Shown here piece by piece: positions 10,395 through 21,320 of a stretch of DNA of 64,000 nucleotides. Location: NCBI GenBank assembly GCA_947650365.1, contig OX393555.1:80729995-80793994 (forward strand), given 5' to 3'. The DNA is from Chamaelirium japonicum (Eukaryota; Streptophyta; Magnoliopsida; Liliales; Melanthiaceae). The first letter of the stretch is position 1, and each line of letters opens with the position of its first letter. The translations under genes and the position numbers were made by a program. Below the pieces are notes generated by a model. The model was not told the DNA's origin. It worked only from the letters and a program-made list of their open reading frames with translations, and did no database searches.

Positions 10395-10594
10395 TCTATT
10401 GGAAACCTAAAACAATTTAAAAATAGTATCATCTCAATGTCTAAATATATTAAACAGTTATTTAAATAAATAAATCTGGACAGGAGCAGGACTTAAATAA
10501 TTTAAAAACCAAATTAAATATCTCAATGTATATTAACTAATTATTTATGATATTTAAATAAATAATAGAATAGACTTATATTTAATATTATAAA
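10395..10594. repeat. Scrambled AT-rich body fragments
   Basis: Short pieces of the AT body edge (AATAGTATCATCTCAATGT at 10425) and of the unit internal part (GGAGCAGGACTT at 10482) are interleaved with A/T-rich filler. This looks like rearrangement debris and holds no gene. Confidence 0.5.
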
Positions 10595-13500
10595 TGAAGA
10601 CAGAATTGAGAGGAGAACGAAGAGATAAACAAAGATAGAAGAGAGAAGAAGTCCTGCTCCAGTCTATTGGCCACGGGTATAGGTGTTAAGTAAGAATGAA
10701 GCTAAATTCCAAAACTCCATAGAAAAGAGAAAAGAAGAGAGAAGAGAATGGAGAGATAAATAAAGACAGAAGATAGAAGAAGTCCTGCTTCAGTCCATTG
10801 GCCACGGGTATAGGTGTGAAGTAAGAAGGAATCTAAATTCTAAAACTCCACTTATGTCTTTGTTTCTCTCTCTATTTTCTTGCGACTGGTCGGTTGGGCT
10901 CGACATGTTTGTACTGATAACTTGTTATGAGATGGGAGAAAGAGAGAGGCGTCAAATATTCCCCACCCTAACGGGGTCGTATAAATATTGAGAAGTTGAG
11001 TTTTAGAATTTAGATTCCTTCTTACTCCACATCTATACCCGTGGCCAATGGACTGGAGCAGGACTCTTCTCTCTCTTCTCTCTCAGTTCTCTTCTCTCTT
11101 CTTCTATGGATTTTGGTTTCCCATAGATTTCGTAGGCCCTAGGTAAGCTTACCCTATAAATAACATAAGACCCCTTTAATGTAGGGTATATTTGATGACA
11201 CTCTTTTTCTTCCATCTCATAATACATTATCAGTACGAACATATCGAGCCCAGTCAACTAGTCACAAGAAAACGGAGAGAGAAACGAAGACAGAAGAGAA
11301 AGAAGAAAAGAGAACAGAGAGATAAACCAAGAGAGAAGAGAGAATAAGTCCTGCTCCAGTCCATTCGTCATGGGTATAGGTGTAAAGTAAGAAGGAATCT
11401 AAATTCTAAAACTCTACTACTTAATAGTATCATCTCAATATTATTATGATTATCATAGTAAATGCCAAAACAATCTTTCTTGTAATTAAGTGATTAATTT
11501 AATTAAAAAAATTATAGTAACATTATCAGTACGAAAAGAGAAGAAGTCCTGCTCAAGTCCACGGGTATAGATATGAAGTAAGAAGGAATCTAAATTCCAA
11601 AAATCAACTTCTCAATATTTATACGACCCCTTTAGGGTAGGGCACGTCTAACGGCTCTCTCTTTCTTTCATCTCACAACACATTATCAGTGCAAACATGT
11701 CGAGCCCAGCCTACCAGTCACAAGAACATGGAGAGAGAAACAAAGACAGAAAAAAGAGAAGAAGAGAGAAAATAAAATAAAGAGAGAAACAAAGATAAAA
11801 GAGAGAGAAGAAGAGAGAAGAGAACGAAGAGATAAACGAAGAGAGAAGAGAGAAGAAGTCCTATTCCAGTCCTTTGGCCACGAGTATAGGTGTGAAGTAA
11901 GAGGGAATCTAAATTGCAAAACTTAACTTCTTAATATTTATACGACCCCTTCAGGATGGGGCATATTTGATGGCTCTTTCATTCTCCTATCTTACAACAC
12001 GTTATCAGTGCGAACATGTCAAGCCCAGTCGACCAGTCACAAGAAAACGAAGAGAGAAATGAAGACTAAAGAGAGAGAAAAAGAGAAAAGAGAACATATA
12101 GATAAATGAAAAGAGAAAAGAGAAGAAGTCTTGCTCTAATTTATTGGCCATAGGTATAGATGTGAAGTATGAAGGAATCTAAATTCCCAAACTCTACTTT
12201 TCAATAATATAATTAATTCTCTCTATTTTCTTCTCTCTTCTCTCATGGATTAGGGTTTCCCATAGATTGCTTAGGCCCTAAGTATGCTTACCCTATAAAT
12301 AATAAATAATATATGATCCCTTTAGGGTGGGGTACGTTTGACGGCTCTTTCTTTCTCCCATCTCATAACACGTTATCAGCACAAACATGTCGAGCCCAGC
12401 CAACCAGTCGTAAGAAAACGGAGAGAGAAACAAAGACAGAAGTAGAGTTTTGGAATTTAGATTCCTTCTTACTTCACACCTAAACATATGGCCAATGGAC
12501 TGGAGTAGGACTACTTCTATCTTTTCTCTTTATTTATCTCTCTGTTTTCTTATCTCTTCTTCTTTCTCTTCTGTCTTTGTTTCTCTCTCTATTTTCTTGT
12601 AACTGGTCAGCTGGGCTTGACATGTTCGTGCTATAATGTGTTATGAGATTGGAGAAAGAGAGAGCCGTTGCACGTGCCCCTCCCTAAAGGGCTCGTATAA
12701 ATATTAAGAAGTAGAGTTTTGGAATTTAGATTCCTTCTTACTTCATACCTATACCTGTGGCCAATGAACTGGAGCAGGACTTCTTCTCTCTTCTCTCTTC
12801 ATTTATCTTTTCGTTCTCTTCTCTTTTTTTCCCTCTTTTCTGTCTTTATTACTTTTTCCGTTTTCTTATGACGGGTCAGTTGGGCTTGACATGTTCATGC
12901 TCATAACATATTGTGAGAAGAGAGAAGAGAACCTAAATAAAATATTTAAATCTCTCTAGATTTAATAATTAAATAGAAGTCTGTCCTCATCTTCTCTCTC
13001 TTCTGTGGAGTTTTGGAATTTAGATTTCTTATTACATCATACCTAAACCTGTGGCCAATGGACTGGAGCAGGACTTCTTCTCTCTTCTCTCTTCATTTAT
13101 CTTTTAGTTCTCTTCTCTCTTCTTCTCTTTTCTCTTCTTTCTCTTTTTTGGAGTTTTGGAATTTAGATTCCTTCTTACTTCATACCTATATCCGTGGCCA
13201 ATGGACTAGAGCAGGACTTCTTATCCCCTTCTCTCTTCGTTTATCTCTCTGTTCTCTTCTCTTTTCTACCTAAATAATTTATTTAAATAATATAATTATT
13301 TAATTGAGAGAGAAACAAAGACAGAAGAGAGAGAAGAAGAGAGAAGAGAAAGGAAAGATACACAGCAGGACTTCTTCTCTCTTCTCTTTTCGTTTATCTC
13401 TACGTTCTCTTCTCTATTCGTCTCTCTCTTCTCTGTTCTCTTCTCTCTTCTTCTCTCTCGTCTATGAAATTTTGGAATTTAGATTCCTTCTTACTTCACA

Positions 13501-13740
13501 CCTATACCCATGGCCAATGGACTGGAGCAGGACTTCTTCTCCCCTTCTCTCTTCGTTTATCTCTCCGTTCTCTTCTCTCTTCTACCTAAATAATTTAATT
13601 AAATAATATAATTATTTAATTAAGAGAGAAACAAAGATAGAAGAGGGAGAAGAAGAGAGAAGAGAACAGTCCATTGGCCATGGGTATAAGTGTGAAGTAA
13701 TAAGGAATCTAAATTTCAAAACTCTATAAAAGAAAGAGAA
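10595..13740. repeat. Units forming the left side of a local palindrome
   Basis: Sense units carry primer sites at 11225, 11681, 12000 and 12371. Antisense units carry them at about 10909, 12625 and 12895. Successive CGACCCC boxes at about 11625 and 11940 are some 310 bp apart, the shortest unit class. An AT-body fragment at 11410-11545 and a doubled TATAAATAATAAATAATAT at 12293 have inverted counterparts at 15345-15420 and 14540. Confidence 0.7.
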
Positions 13741-15420
13741 GATAAAAATAGACTTCTATTTAATTATTAAAACTATAGAGATTTATATTATTTTATTTAG
13801 GTTCTCTTCTCTCTTCTTACAACACGATATCAGCACGAATATGTCGAGCCCAACCAACTAGTCAGAAGAAAATAGAGAGAGAAATAAAGACATAAGAGAG
13901 AGAAAAAGAGAGAAAAGAACGGAGAGATAAACGAAGAGAGAAGTGATAATAAGTCCTGCTCCAGTCCATTCGTGACGGGTATAGGTGTGAAGTAAAAAAG
14001 ACTCTAAATTCCAAAACTTCACTTATCAATATTTATACGACCCCTTTAGGGTGTGGCACGTATGACGGCTCTCTCTTTCTCCCATCTCATAACACATTAT
14101 CAACACGAACATGTCGTGCCCAGTTGACCAATCATAAGAAAATGGAGAGAGAAACAAAAATATAAGAGAGAGAAGAGAGACGAGGACAGAAAGATAAAAG
14201 AAGAGAGAAGAAAGAAGAAGTCCTGCTCAAGTCCATTGACCACGGGTATTGGTGTGAAATAAGAAGGAATCTAAATTCAAAAACTCCATAGAAGAAAGAG
14301 AAGAAGAGAGAAGAGAACGGAGAGATAAATAAAGAGAGAAGAGAGAAGAAGTCCTACTCCAATCCATTGGCTATCGGTATAGATGTGAAGTAAGAAGGAA
14401 TCTAAATTCCAAAACTTCACTTCTGTCTTTATTTCTCTCTTTGTTTTCTACGACTGGTTAGCTTGGCTCGAAATATTCGTACTGATAATGTTTTGTGAGA
14501 TATAAGAAAGAGAGAGTCATCAAACGTGCCCTATCCTAAAGGGGTCATAAATTATTTATTATTTATAGGGTAAGCATACTTAGGGCCTAAACAATATATA
14601 GGAATCCCTAATCCATGGGAAAAATAAGAAGAAAATGGCGAGTGCAAATTATATTATTGAGAAGTGGAGTTTTGAAATTTAGATTACTTCTAACTTAACA
14701 CCTAGACCCGTGGTTAATGGACTGGAGCAAGACTTCTTCTCTCTTCTGTCTTCTTTTATCTCTCCATTCTCTTATTTCTTGTTCTCTCTCTTCTGTCTTC
14801 CTTTCTCTCTCTGTTTTCATATGATTGGTCGGCTGGGCTATGTATGTTCATGCTGATAACGTATTGTGGTATAGAAGAAAAAAAGAGCCATCAAATGTGC
14901 CCCACCCTAAAGGGGTCATATAAATATTGAGAAGTTAAGTTTTGGAATTTATATTCCTTCTTACTTTACACCTATACCCATGGCCCATGGCCTGGAGCAG
15001 GACTTTTTCTTTCTTCGTTTATCTTTTCGTTCTCTTCTCTATTTTTTTTTCTCTCTCTCTCTCTTCTATCTTCGTTTCTTTCTCTGTTTTCTCTTCTCTT
15101 TTTTTCTCTCTCTTCTGTCTTCGTTTCTCTCTCTATTTTCTTGTGACTGGTAGGCTGGGCTCGATATGTTTGTATTGATAACATATTGTGAGGTAGAAGA
15201 AAGGGAGAACTATCAAATGTGCCCTACCCTAAAGGTGTCATATAAATATTGAGAAGTGGAGTTTTATAATTTAGATTCCTTCTTACTTCATACCTATACC
15301 CGTGGCTAATAGACTGGAGTAGGACTTCTTCTCTTTTCGTGCTGATAATGGTACTATATTTTTTTTAATTAAATTAATCGTTTAATTAAAATGAAGAGAG
15401 TTTTGGAATTTACTATGATA
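11410..15420. repeat. Local palindrome centred near 13.4 kb
   Basis: Landmarks pair inverted about a common centre: 11410-11545 with 15345-15420 (both with the fused AATTTAATTAAAAAAA and primer-site remnant), 12293-12310 with about 14540, 12925-12990 with 13740-13800 (the GACTTCTATTTAATTATTA block), and the TACCTAAATAATTT motif at 13268 and 13575. Coordinate sums stay near 26,700-26,900. Confidence 0.7.
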
Positions 15421-15959
15421 ATCATAATAACATTGAGATGATACTATTGAGAAATAGAGTTTTAGAATTTAGATTCCTTCTTTTCATTTCTCTCTCTGTT
15501 TTCTTACGACTGGTCGGCTGGGCTCGACATGTTCGTACTGATAACGTATTATGAGATGAGAGAAAAAAAGAGCCATCAAACATGCCCCACCCTAAAGAGG
15601 TCATATATTATTTATAGGGTATGCTTACTTAGGGCCTAAGTAATCTATGGGAAACCCTAATCTATAGGAGAAGAGAGAAGAGATCGAGAGATTTAATTAT
15701 ATTATTGACAAGTGGAGTTTTGGATTTTAGATTCCTTTACTTCATATCTATACCCTTGGCGAATGGACTAGAGTAAGACTTCACTCTTCTCTCTTCATTT
15801 ATCTCTCTGTTCTCTTCTCTCTTCTCACAACACGTTATCAGCACGAACATATCGAGCCCAGCCGACCATTCACAAGAAAATGGTGCGAAAAACGAAGACA
15901 GAAGAGAGGGAAGAAGAGAGAAGAGGACGTAGAGATAAATGAAGAGAGAAGAAGAGAAA

Positions 15960-16151
15960 TAAAATATTTTTTATGCTCATAAATTTATATAAATTATTTA
16001 ATAATTATGTAATATTTTATAATTTAATATTTAAATAATAAAATTAAGATGATACTATTTAAATATTTAAAGAAACAATATACTTTATAATATTTATTAA
16101 AATATTAAATAAAATAAATAAAATAAATAAGCAATCTTCTATCTCACAACA
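15960..16151 (+). repeat. A/T chimera inside the higher-order repeat
   Basis: AAATATTTTTTATGCTCATA followed by AT-rich sequence and a reversed AT-body edge (GATGATACTATTTAAATAT near 16049) joins directly to the LTR end CTATCTCACAACA and a primer site at 16152. The same composite recurs at 29998-30157, 35767-35959 and 41720-41917. Confidence 0.7.
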
Positions 16152-16849
16152 CATTATCAGCATGAACATGTCAAACCTAGCAGACCAGTCACAAAAAAAC
16201 AAAAAGAGAAACGAAGACAGAAGTGAGAGAAGGAGAGAGAAGAGAACAGAGAGATTACCGAAAAGAGAAGAGAGAAGAAGTCATGCTCTAGTCAATTCGA
16301 CACGAGTATAGGTTTAAAGTAAGAAGTAATCTAAATTCCAAAACTCCACTTCTCAATAATATAATTAAATCTCTCCATTCTCTTCTCTCTTATCCCATGG
16401 ATTCAGGTTTCCTATAGATTGCTTAGGCTTTAAGTAAACTTACCCTATAAATAATAAACGACCTCTTTAGGGTGTAGCACAAATGACGGCTCTCTCTTTC
16501 TCCCATCACACAATATATTATCAGTATAAACATATCGAGCCAAGCCGACCAGTTACAAGAAAAAAGAGAGAAAAACGAAGACAGAAGAGAAAGAAGAAGA
16601 GAGAAGAGAACAAAGAGATAAATGAAGGGAGAAAAGATAAGAAGTCTTGCTCCAGTCTATTTGCCATGGGTATAGGTGTGAAGTAAGAAGGAATCTAAAT
16701 TCCAAAACTCCACAGAAGAGAGAGAATAAGAGAGAAGAGAATGGAGCAAAAAATAAAAAGAGAAGAGAGAAGTAGTCCTGCTCAAGCCCATTGGCCACGG
16801 GTATAGGTGTGAAGTAAGAAGGAATCTAAATCCAAAACTCCACTTCTCA

Positions 16850-17530
16850 ATAGTATCATCTCAACGTTATTATGATTATCATATTAATATTAATATAATT
16901 TTTTTAATTAAATTAATTAATTATTTAATTATTGAATAATTTAAATAATTTAATAATTATGTTTTTAGTAAAATAATTAATTTTTTAAGTTATTTAATTA
17001 TTTTATTTAATTATTAATATTATATTATTAAATTATTAAATTATTTACTGATTTAATTATTTAAATAATATACTAATTTAATTTAATTATATTATTTATT
17101 TATTTATTTATTTTATTAGTTATTTCTTAAATTATTATTTTATTTTTAATTAATTAAATAATAAGTCACTTATTGAAATATTTAAAAACTTAATTAGTGA
17201 TGAAATATATTAAATATATTATTTACTCAAATAAATAAATAATTTAATTATTAAATAATTCTATAGTTAAATAAATAATAATAAAATAAATTTTTATATA
17301 ATTAAATAATTTTTTATTAAATTATAAAATATTAATTGAAATTAATAAAAAATTAATTTTTTAATTAAGTAATAAAATTTAAAAATAATTCTATAACTAT
17401 TTACTTTTTATTTAAATAATTAGTTAATTATTTAAATAATAGCAAGTAAAGAAGGAAGATGAGGTAATCTAAACTTTTTATTTTAAAAATAATTTATATT
17501 TTTCTTCAAAAAAATTTAAAACATTACAAC
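16850..17530 (+). repeat. AT-rich body
   Basis: It runs from CTCAATAGTATCATCTCAAC through nearly pure A/T DNA to the GCAAGTAAAGAAGGAAGATG tail at about 17442 and the LTR at 17531. It is shorter than the body at 3086-3955. No gene is visible. Confidence 0.75.
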
Positions 17531-17756
17531 TGTTATGAGATTGTTCGATAGGATGACTATCCACCATCTAATCTCTCCCATGTATTATGATTTTCTATAT
17601 ATTGTTTAGGCCCTAAGTAAGCTTACCTTATAAATAATATACGACCACTTTTCCATAGATTGCTTAGGCTTTAATTAAGCTTACTCTATAAAGAATATAC
17701 GAACCTTTTAGGGTGGGGCACGTTTGACGGCTCTCTTTTTTTCCCATCTCACAATA
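17531..17756 (+). repeat. 226-bp LTR with duplicated promoter core
   Basis: It starts TGTTATGAGATTG and ends TCTCACAATA. After the first TATA box (TATAAATAATATACGACC, near 17630) a 58-bp segment from CCATAGATTGCTTAGG through a second TATA box is repeated, giving 226 rather than 168 bp. Identical-length variants are at 31741-31966 and 37194-37419. Confidence 0.75.
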
Positions 17757-18486
17757 CGTTATCAACTCGAACATATTGAGCCCAGTCGACCAGTCATAAA
17801 AAAACGGAGAGAGAAATGAAGACAAAAGAGAGAGAAGAAGAAAGAAGAGAACGGAGAGATAAACGAAGAGAGAAAAGAGAAGAAGTCCTACTCTAGTCCA
17901 TTCACCACAGGTATAGGTCTGAAGTAAGAAGGAATCTAAATTCCAAAACGCCACTTCTCAATAGTATTATCTCACTATTATTTTAATTATCATTGTAATA
18001 TTACTACAATTTTTTTAATTAAATTATTTATTTATTTAATTATTAAATAGGTGTGAAGCAAGAAGGAATCTAAATTCCAAAACTCCTTTTCTTAATATTT
18101 ATACGACCCCTTTAGGGTGGGGCATGTTTGACGGCTCTCTCTTTCTCCCATCTCATAATACGTTATCAGCATGAACATGTCAAGTCCAGCCAACCAGTCA
18201 CAAGAAAATAGAGAGAGAAACAAAGACAGAAAAGAGAGAAGAAGAGAGAAGGGAACGAAGATATAAAAAAAGATAGAAAAGAGAAGAAGTTTTGCTCCAG
18301 TCCATTGGCCACGGGTATAGGTGTAAAGTAAGAAGGAATATAAATTCCAAGACTCTAAAAAAGAGATAGAAGAAGAGGGAAGAGAACAAAGAGATAAATA
18401 AAGAAAGAAGAGAGAAGAAGTCCTTCTCCAGTCTATTGGCCACGGGTATAGGTGTGAAGTAAGAAGGAATCTAAATTCCAAAACTC

Positions 18487-19098
18487 CACTTCTATCTTTG
18501 TTTATCTCTCCGTTCTCTTCTCTCTTCTTTTCTCTTTTCTGTGTAGTTTTGGAATTTAGATTCCTTCTTAATTCACATATATACCCGTGGTGAATGGACT
18601 GGAGTAGTACTTCTTCTCTCTTCATTTATCTATGCGTTCTCTTTTCTCTTCTTCTCTATTTTCTATCTTTGTTTCTTTCTTAATTAAATAATTATATTAT
18701 TTAATTAAATTATTTAGGTAGAACAGAAAAAAGAACGGAAAGATAAACAAAGAGAGAAGGGGAGAAGAAGTCCTACTCCAATCCATTCGCCATGGTTATA
18801 GGTGTAAATTAAAAAGGAATCTAAATTCCAAAACTCCGCAGAAGAGAGAGAAGAAGGAAGAAGAGAACGAAGATAAGAGAGAAGAATAGATAAGAGTGCA
18901 TAGAGATAAACAAAGAGAGAAAATAAAAGAAGTCCTGCTCCATTCTATTGGCCACGGGTATAGGTGTGAAGTAATAAGGAATCTAAATTCCAAAACTCCA
19001 CAGAAGAGAGATAAGATAAGGATAGACTTCTTTTTAATTATTAAAACTAGAGAGATTTATATTATTTTATTTAGGTTCTCTTTTATCTTCTTATAGCA
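18487..19098. repeat. Inverted internal fragments ending the higher-order repeat
   Basis: A reversed internal part (18487-18680) is followed by the AATTATATTATTTAATTAAA block and then sense internal fragments without LTRs. The GATAGACTTCTTTTTAATTA block and TTATTTTATTTAGG at about 19060 lead to a primer site at 19099. Equivalent passages are at 32940-33540, 37990-38240 plus 39200-39628, and inverted at 12925-13620. Confidence 0.65.
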
Positions 19099-20005
19099 TG
19101 TTATCAGTATGAATATGTCAAGCCCAACCGACTAGTCACAAAAAAATGGATAGTAAAACAAAGACAGAAAAGAGAGAAAAAGAGAAGAGAACGGAGAGAT
19201 AAACGAAGAGAGAAGAGAGAAGAAGTCCTACTCCAGACCATTGGACATGGGTATAGGTGTGAGGTAAGAAGAAATCTAAATTCCAAAACTCTATACCTAT
19301 ACCCTTGGCTAATTGACTGGAGCAGGACTTCTTCTTTTCTCTCTCTTTTCTCCCATGGATTAGGGTTTCCCAATTGACTGGAGCAGGCCTTCTTCTCTTT
19401 TATCCCATGAATATACGACCCTTTTAGGGTGGGGCATCTTTGATGGCTCTCTCTTTCTCCCATCTCACAACAAGTTATCGGCACGAATATGTCGAGCCGA
19501 GTCGACCAGCCATAAGAAAACGGAAAGACTGGAGCACGACTTCTTCTCTCTTTTCTATTCGTTTATCTCTCCGTTATCTTCTCTCTTCGTTTTCTTGTGA
19601 CTGGTCGGCTGGGCTCAACATCTTCGTGCTGATAACGTATTATGAGATTAAATAAGTATAATAAATAAAGAGATGGCAGAGATCCGATGGGTCGTATAAA
19701 TATTGAGAAGTAGAGTTTTAGAATTTAGCTTTCTTCTTACTTTATATATATACCCGTGGCTAATGGATTGGAGTAAGAGTTCTATTTTCTTCTCTCTTTG
19801 TTTATCTCTCTTTCTCTTTTCTCTTCTTTAAAGAATATACGACCCCTTTTGGGTGGGGCATGTTTGACGGCTCTCTCTTTCTCCCATCTCACAACATGTT
19901 ATCAGTACGAACATATCGAAGAGAAAAGAGAGAAGAAGTTCTGTGATCAATTAATTATTTATTTAATTAGATTCTAAGGAGCTCGATATATTTGTACTGA
20001 TAATG

Positions 20006-20170
20006 TATTTTGAGATGGGAGAAATAAAGCCGTCAAACATGCCCCACCCTAAAGGGGTCGTATATATTTATAGGGTAAGTTTACTTAGGGCCTAAGCAAT
20101 CTATAGGAAACCCTAATCCATCGAAAAGATCTGACGGTGGTCAGTCATCCGATCGAACGATCTTATAACA
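20006..20170 (-). repeat. Near-complete LTR (165 bp), antisense
   Basis: The reversed primer-site motif (GTACTGATAATG) ends at 20005. The LTR then runs from TATTTTGAGATGGG to GATCTTATAACA at 20170, followed by GTTGTAATGTTTTAAA, the reversed body tail. The AT body beyond it is cut short at about 20295. Confidence 0.7.
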
Positions 20171-20449
20171 GTTGTAATGTTTTAAATTTGTTTTAAAAAA
20201 TATTAATTATTTTTAAAGCAAAAAATTTGTTTATTTAATTAATTATTTTACTAAAAACTTAATTTATAAATTTTTTAAATTATTAAATAATTTAAACAAA
20301 GACAAATAAGAGAGAAGAGAGAAGAAGTCCTGCTCCAGTCTATTTACCATGAGTATAGGTGTGAAGTAAAAAGAAATCTAAATTCAAAAACTCCACTTCT
20401 CGATAGTATCATCTCAACGTTATTATGATTATCATAGTAAATTCTCTTC

Positions 20450-20706
20450 TCTTTTCGTTTTAATATAAAGATTAATTTAATTAAAAAAATTATAGTAACA
20501 ATACTCCACTTAATTATCATAGTAATAAAATAATATAAGAAGAGAGAAGATAATTAAATATTTATTTAATTATTTAACTATTTAATTTATTAAATAATTA
20601 AATTAATTAAATAATAGGATGTAAAAAAAGAAAATGAGGCACACTCGAATTTTTTGCTTTAAAAATATTTTTCATTTTTTTAAAAAAAAATATAAAACAT
20701 TACAAC
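20450..20706 (+). repeat. Internally deleted AT body
   Basis: TTAATTAAAAAAATTATAGT and CTCCACTTAATTATCATAGT fragments join AAGAAGAGAGAAGATAATTA, so unit internal and body pieces are mixed. It ends in a variant tail (GGATGTAAAAAAAGAAAATG) before the LTR at 20707. The same mixture is inverted at about 52336-52570. Confidence 0.65.
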
Positions 20707-20874
20707 TATTTTGAGATCGTTCGATCAGAAGACTGTCCACCGTCGGATCTCTCCCATGGATTAGGGTTTCTCGTAGATTGCTTAGGCCCTAAGTAAGCTT
20801 ACCCTATAAATAATATACGATACCTTTAGGGTCGGGCACGCTTGATGACCCTCTTTTTCTCCTATCTTATAACT
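20707..20874 (+). repeat. Complete 168-bp LTR
   Basis: It starts TATTTTGAGATCG, retains GGATTAGGGTTTC and a TATA box near 20806, and ends TTATAACT before a degenerate primer site (CATTATCAGTACGA) at 20875. Its inverted counterpart is 52168-52335. Confidence 0.75.
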
Positions 20875-21189
20875 CATTATCAGTACGAATATGTCGAGCC
20901 CAGCCGACCAGTCGCAAAAAAATAGAGAGAGAAACGAAGACAGAAGAGGGTGAAGAGAACAGAGAGATAAACGAAGATAGAAGAGAGAAGAAGTCCCGCT
21001 CCAGTCCATTGGCCATGGGTATAGGTGTGAAGTAAGAAGGAATCTAAATTTGAAAACTCTACTTTTGTCTCCGTTTCTCTTCCGTTTTCTTTTGACTGGT
21101 CGGCTAGGCTCGATATATTCATGCTGATAATATATTATGAGATGTGAGAAAGAGGGAAAGGAACGGAGAGATAAACGAAGAAAGAAGAG

Positions 21190-21320
21190 AGAAGAAGTCC
21201 TGCTCTTTCTAGTTTAAAATAATTTTCTATCTCTTTTCTATCAATACTTATTTATTTTATTTTATACTATAAGATAAAGAGAGAGAAACAAAGACAACGG
21301 GGAGAGAAACAGGGAAATAA
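21190..21320. repeat. Atypical insert in the left arm
   Basis: After GAAGTCCTGCTC the unit is interrupted by TTTCTAGTTTAAAATAATTT, a run ending TTTATACTATAAG, and GA-rich sequence that joins a reversed primer site and LTR. This stretch has no other match in the window except its inverted copy near 51700-51835, so it is a good arm-specific landmark. No gene is visible. Confidence 0.6.

Larger units (their letters stand above)
13740..19011 (+). repeat. Higher-order repeat, copy A (about 5.3 kb)
   Basis: It starts at the block ATAGACTTCTATTTAATTAT and ends where that block recurs (19012). In order it holds: a sense unit (PBS 13825), a primer-site variant TTATCAACACG at 14097, antisense units, a body-edge chimera at 15345-15430, an A/T chimera at 15960-16150, a full AT body, a 226-bp LTR with doubled TATA region, a TTATTAAATAGGTGTGAAG junction at 18041, and ATTATATTATTTAATTAAAT at 18690. 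The same order is seen at 33459-39543. Confidence 0.75.
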
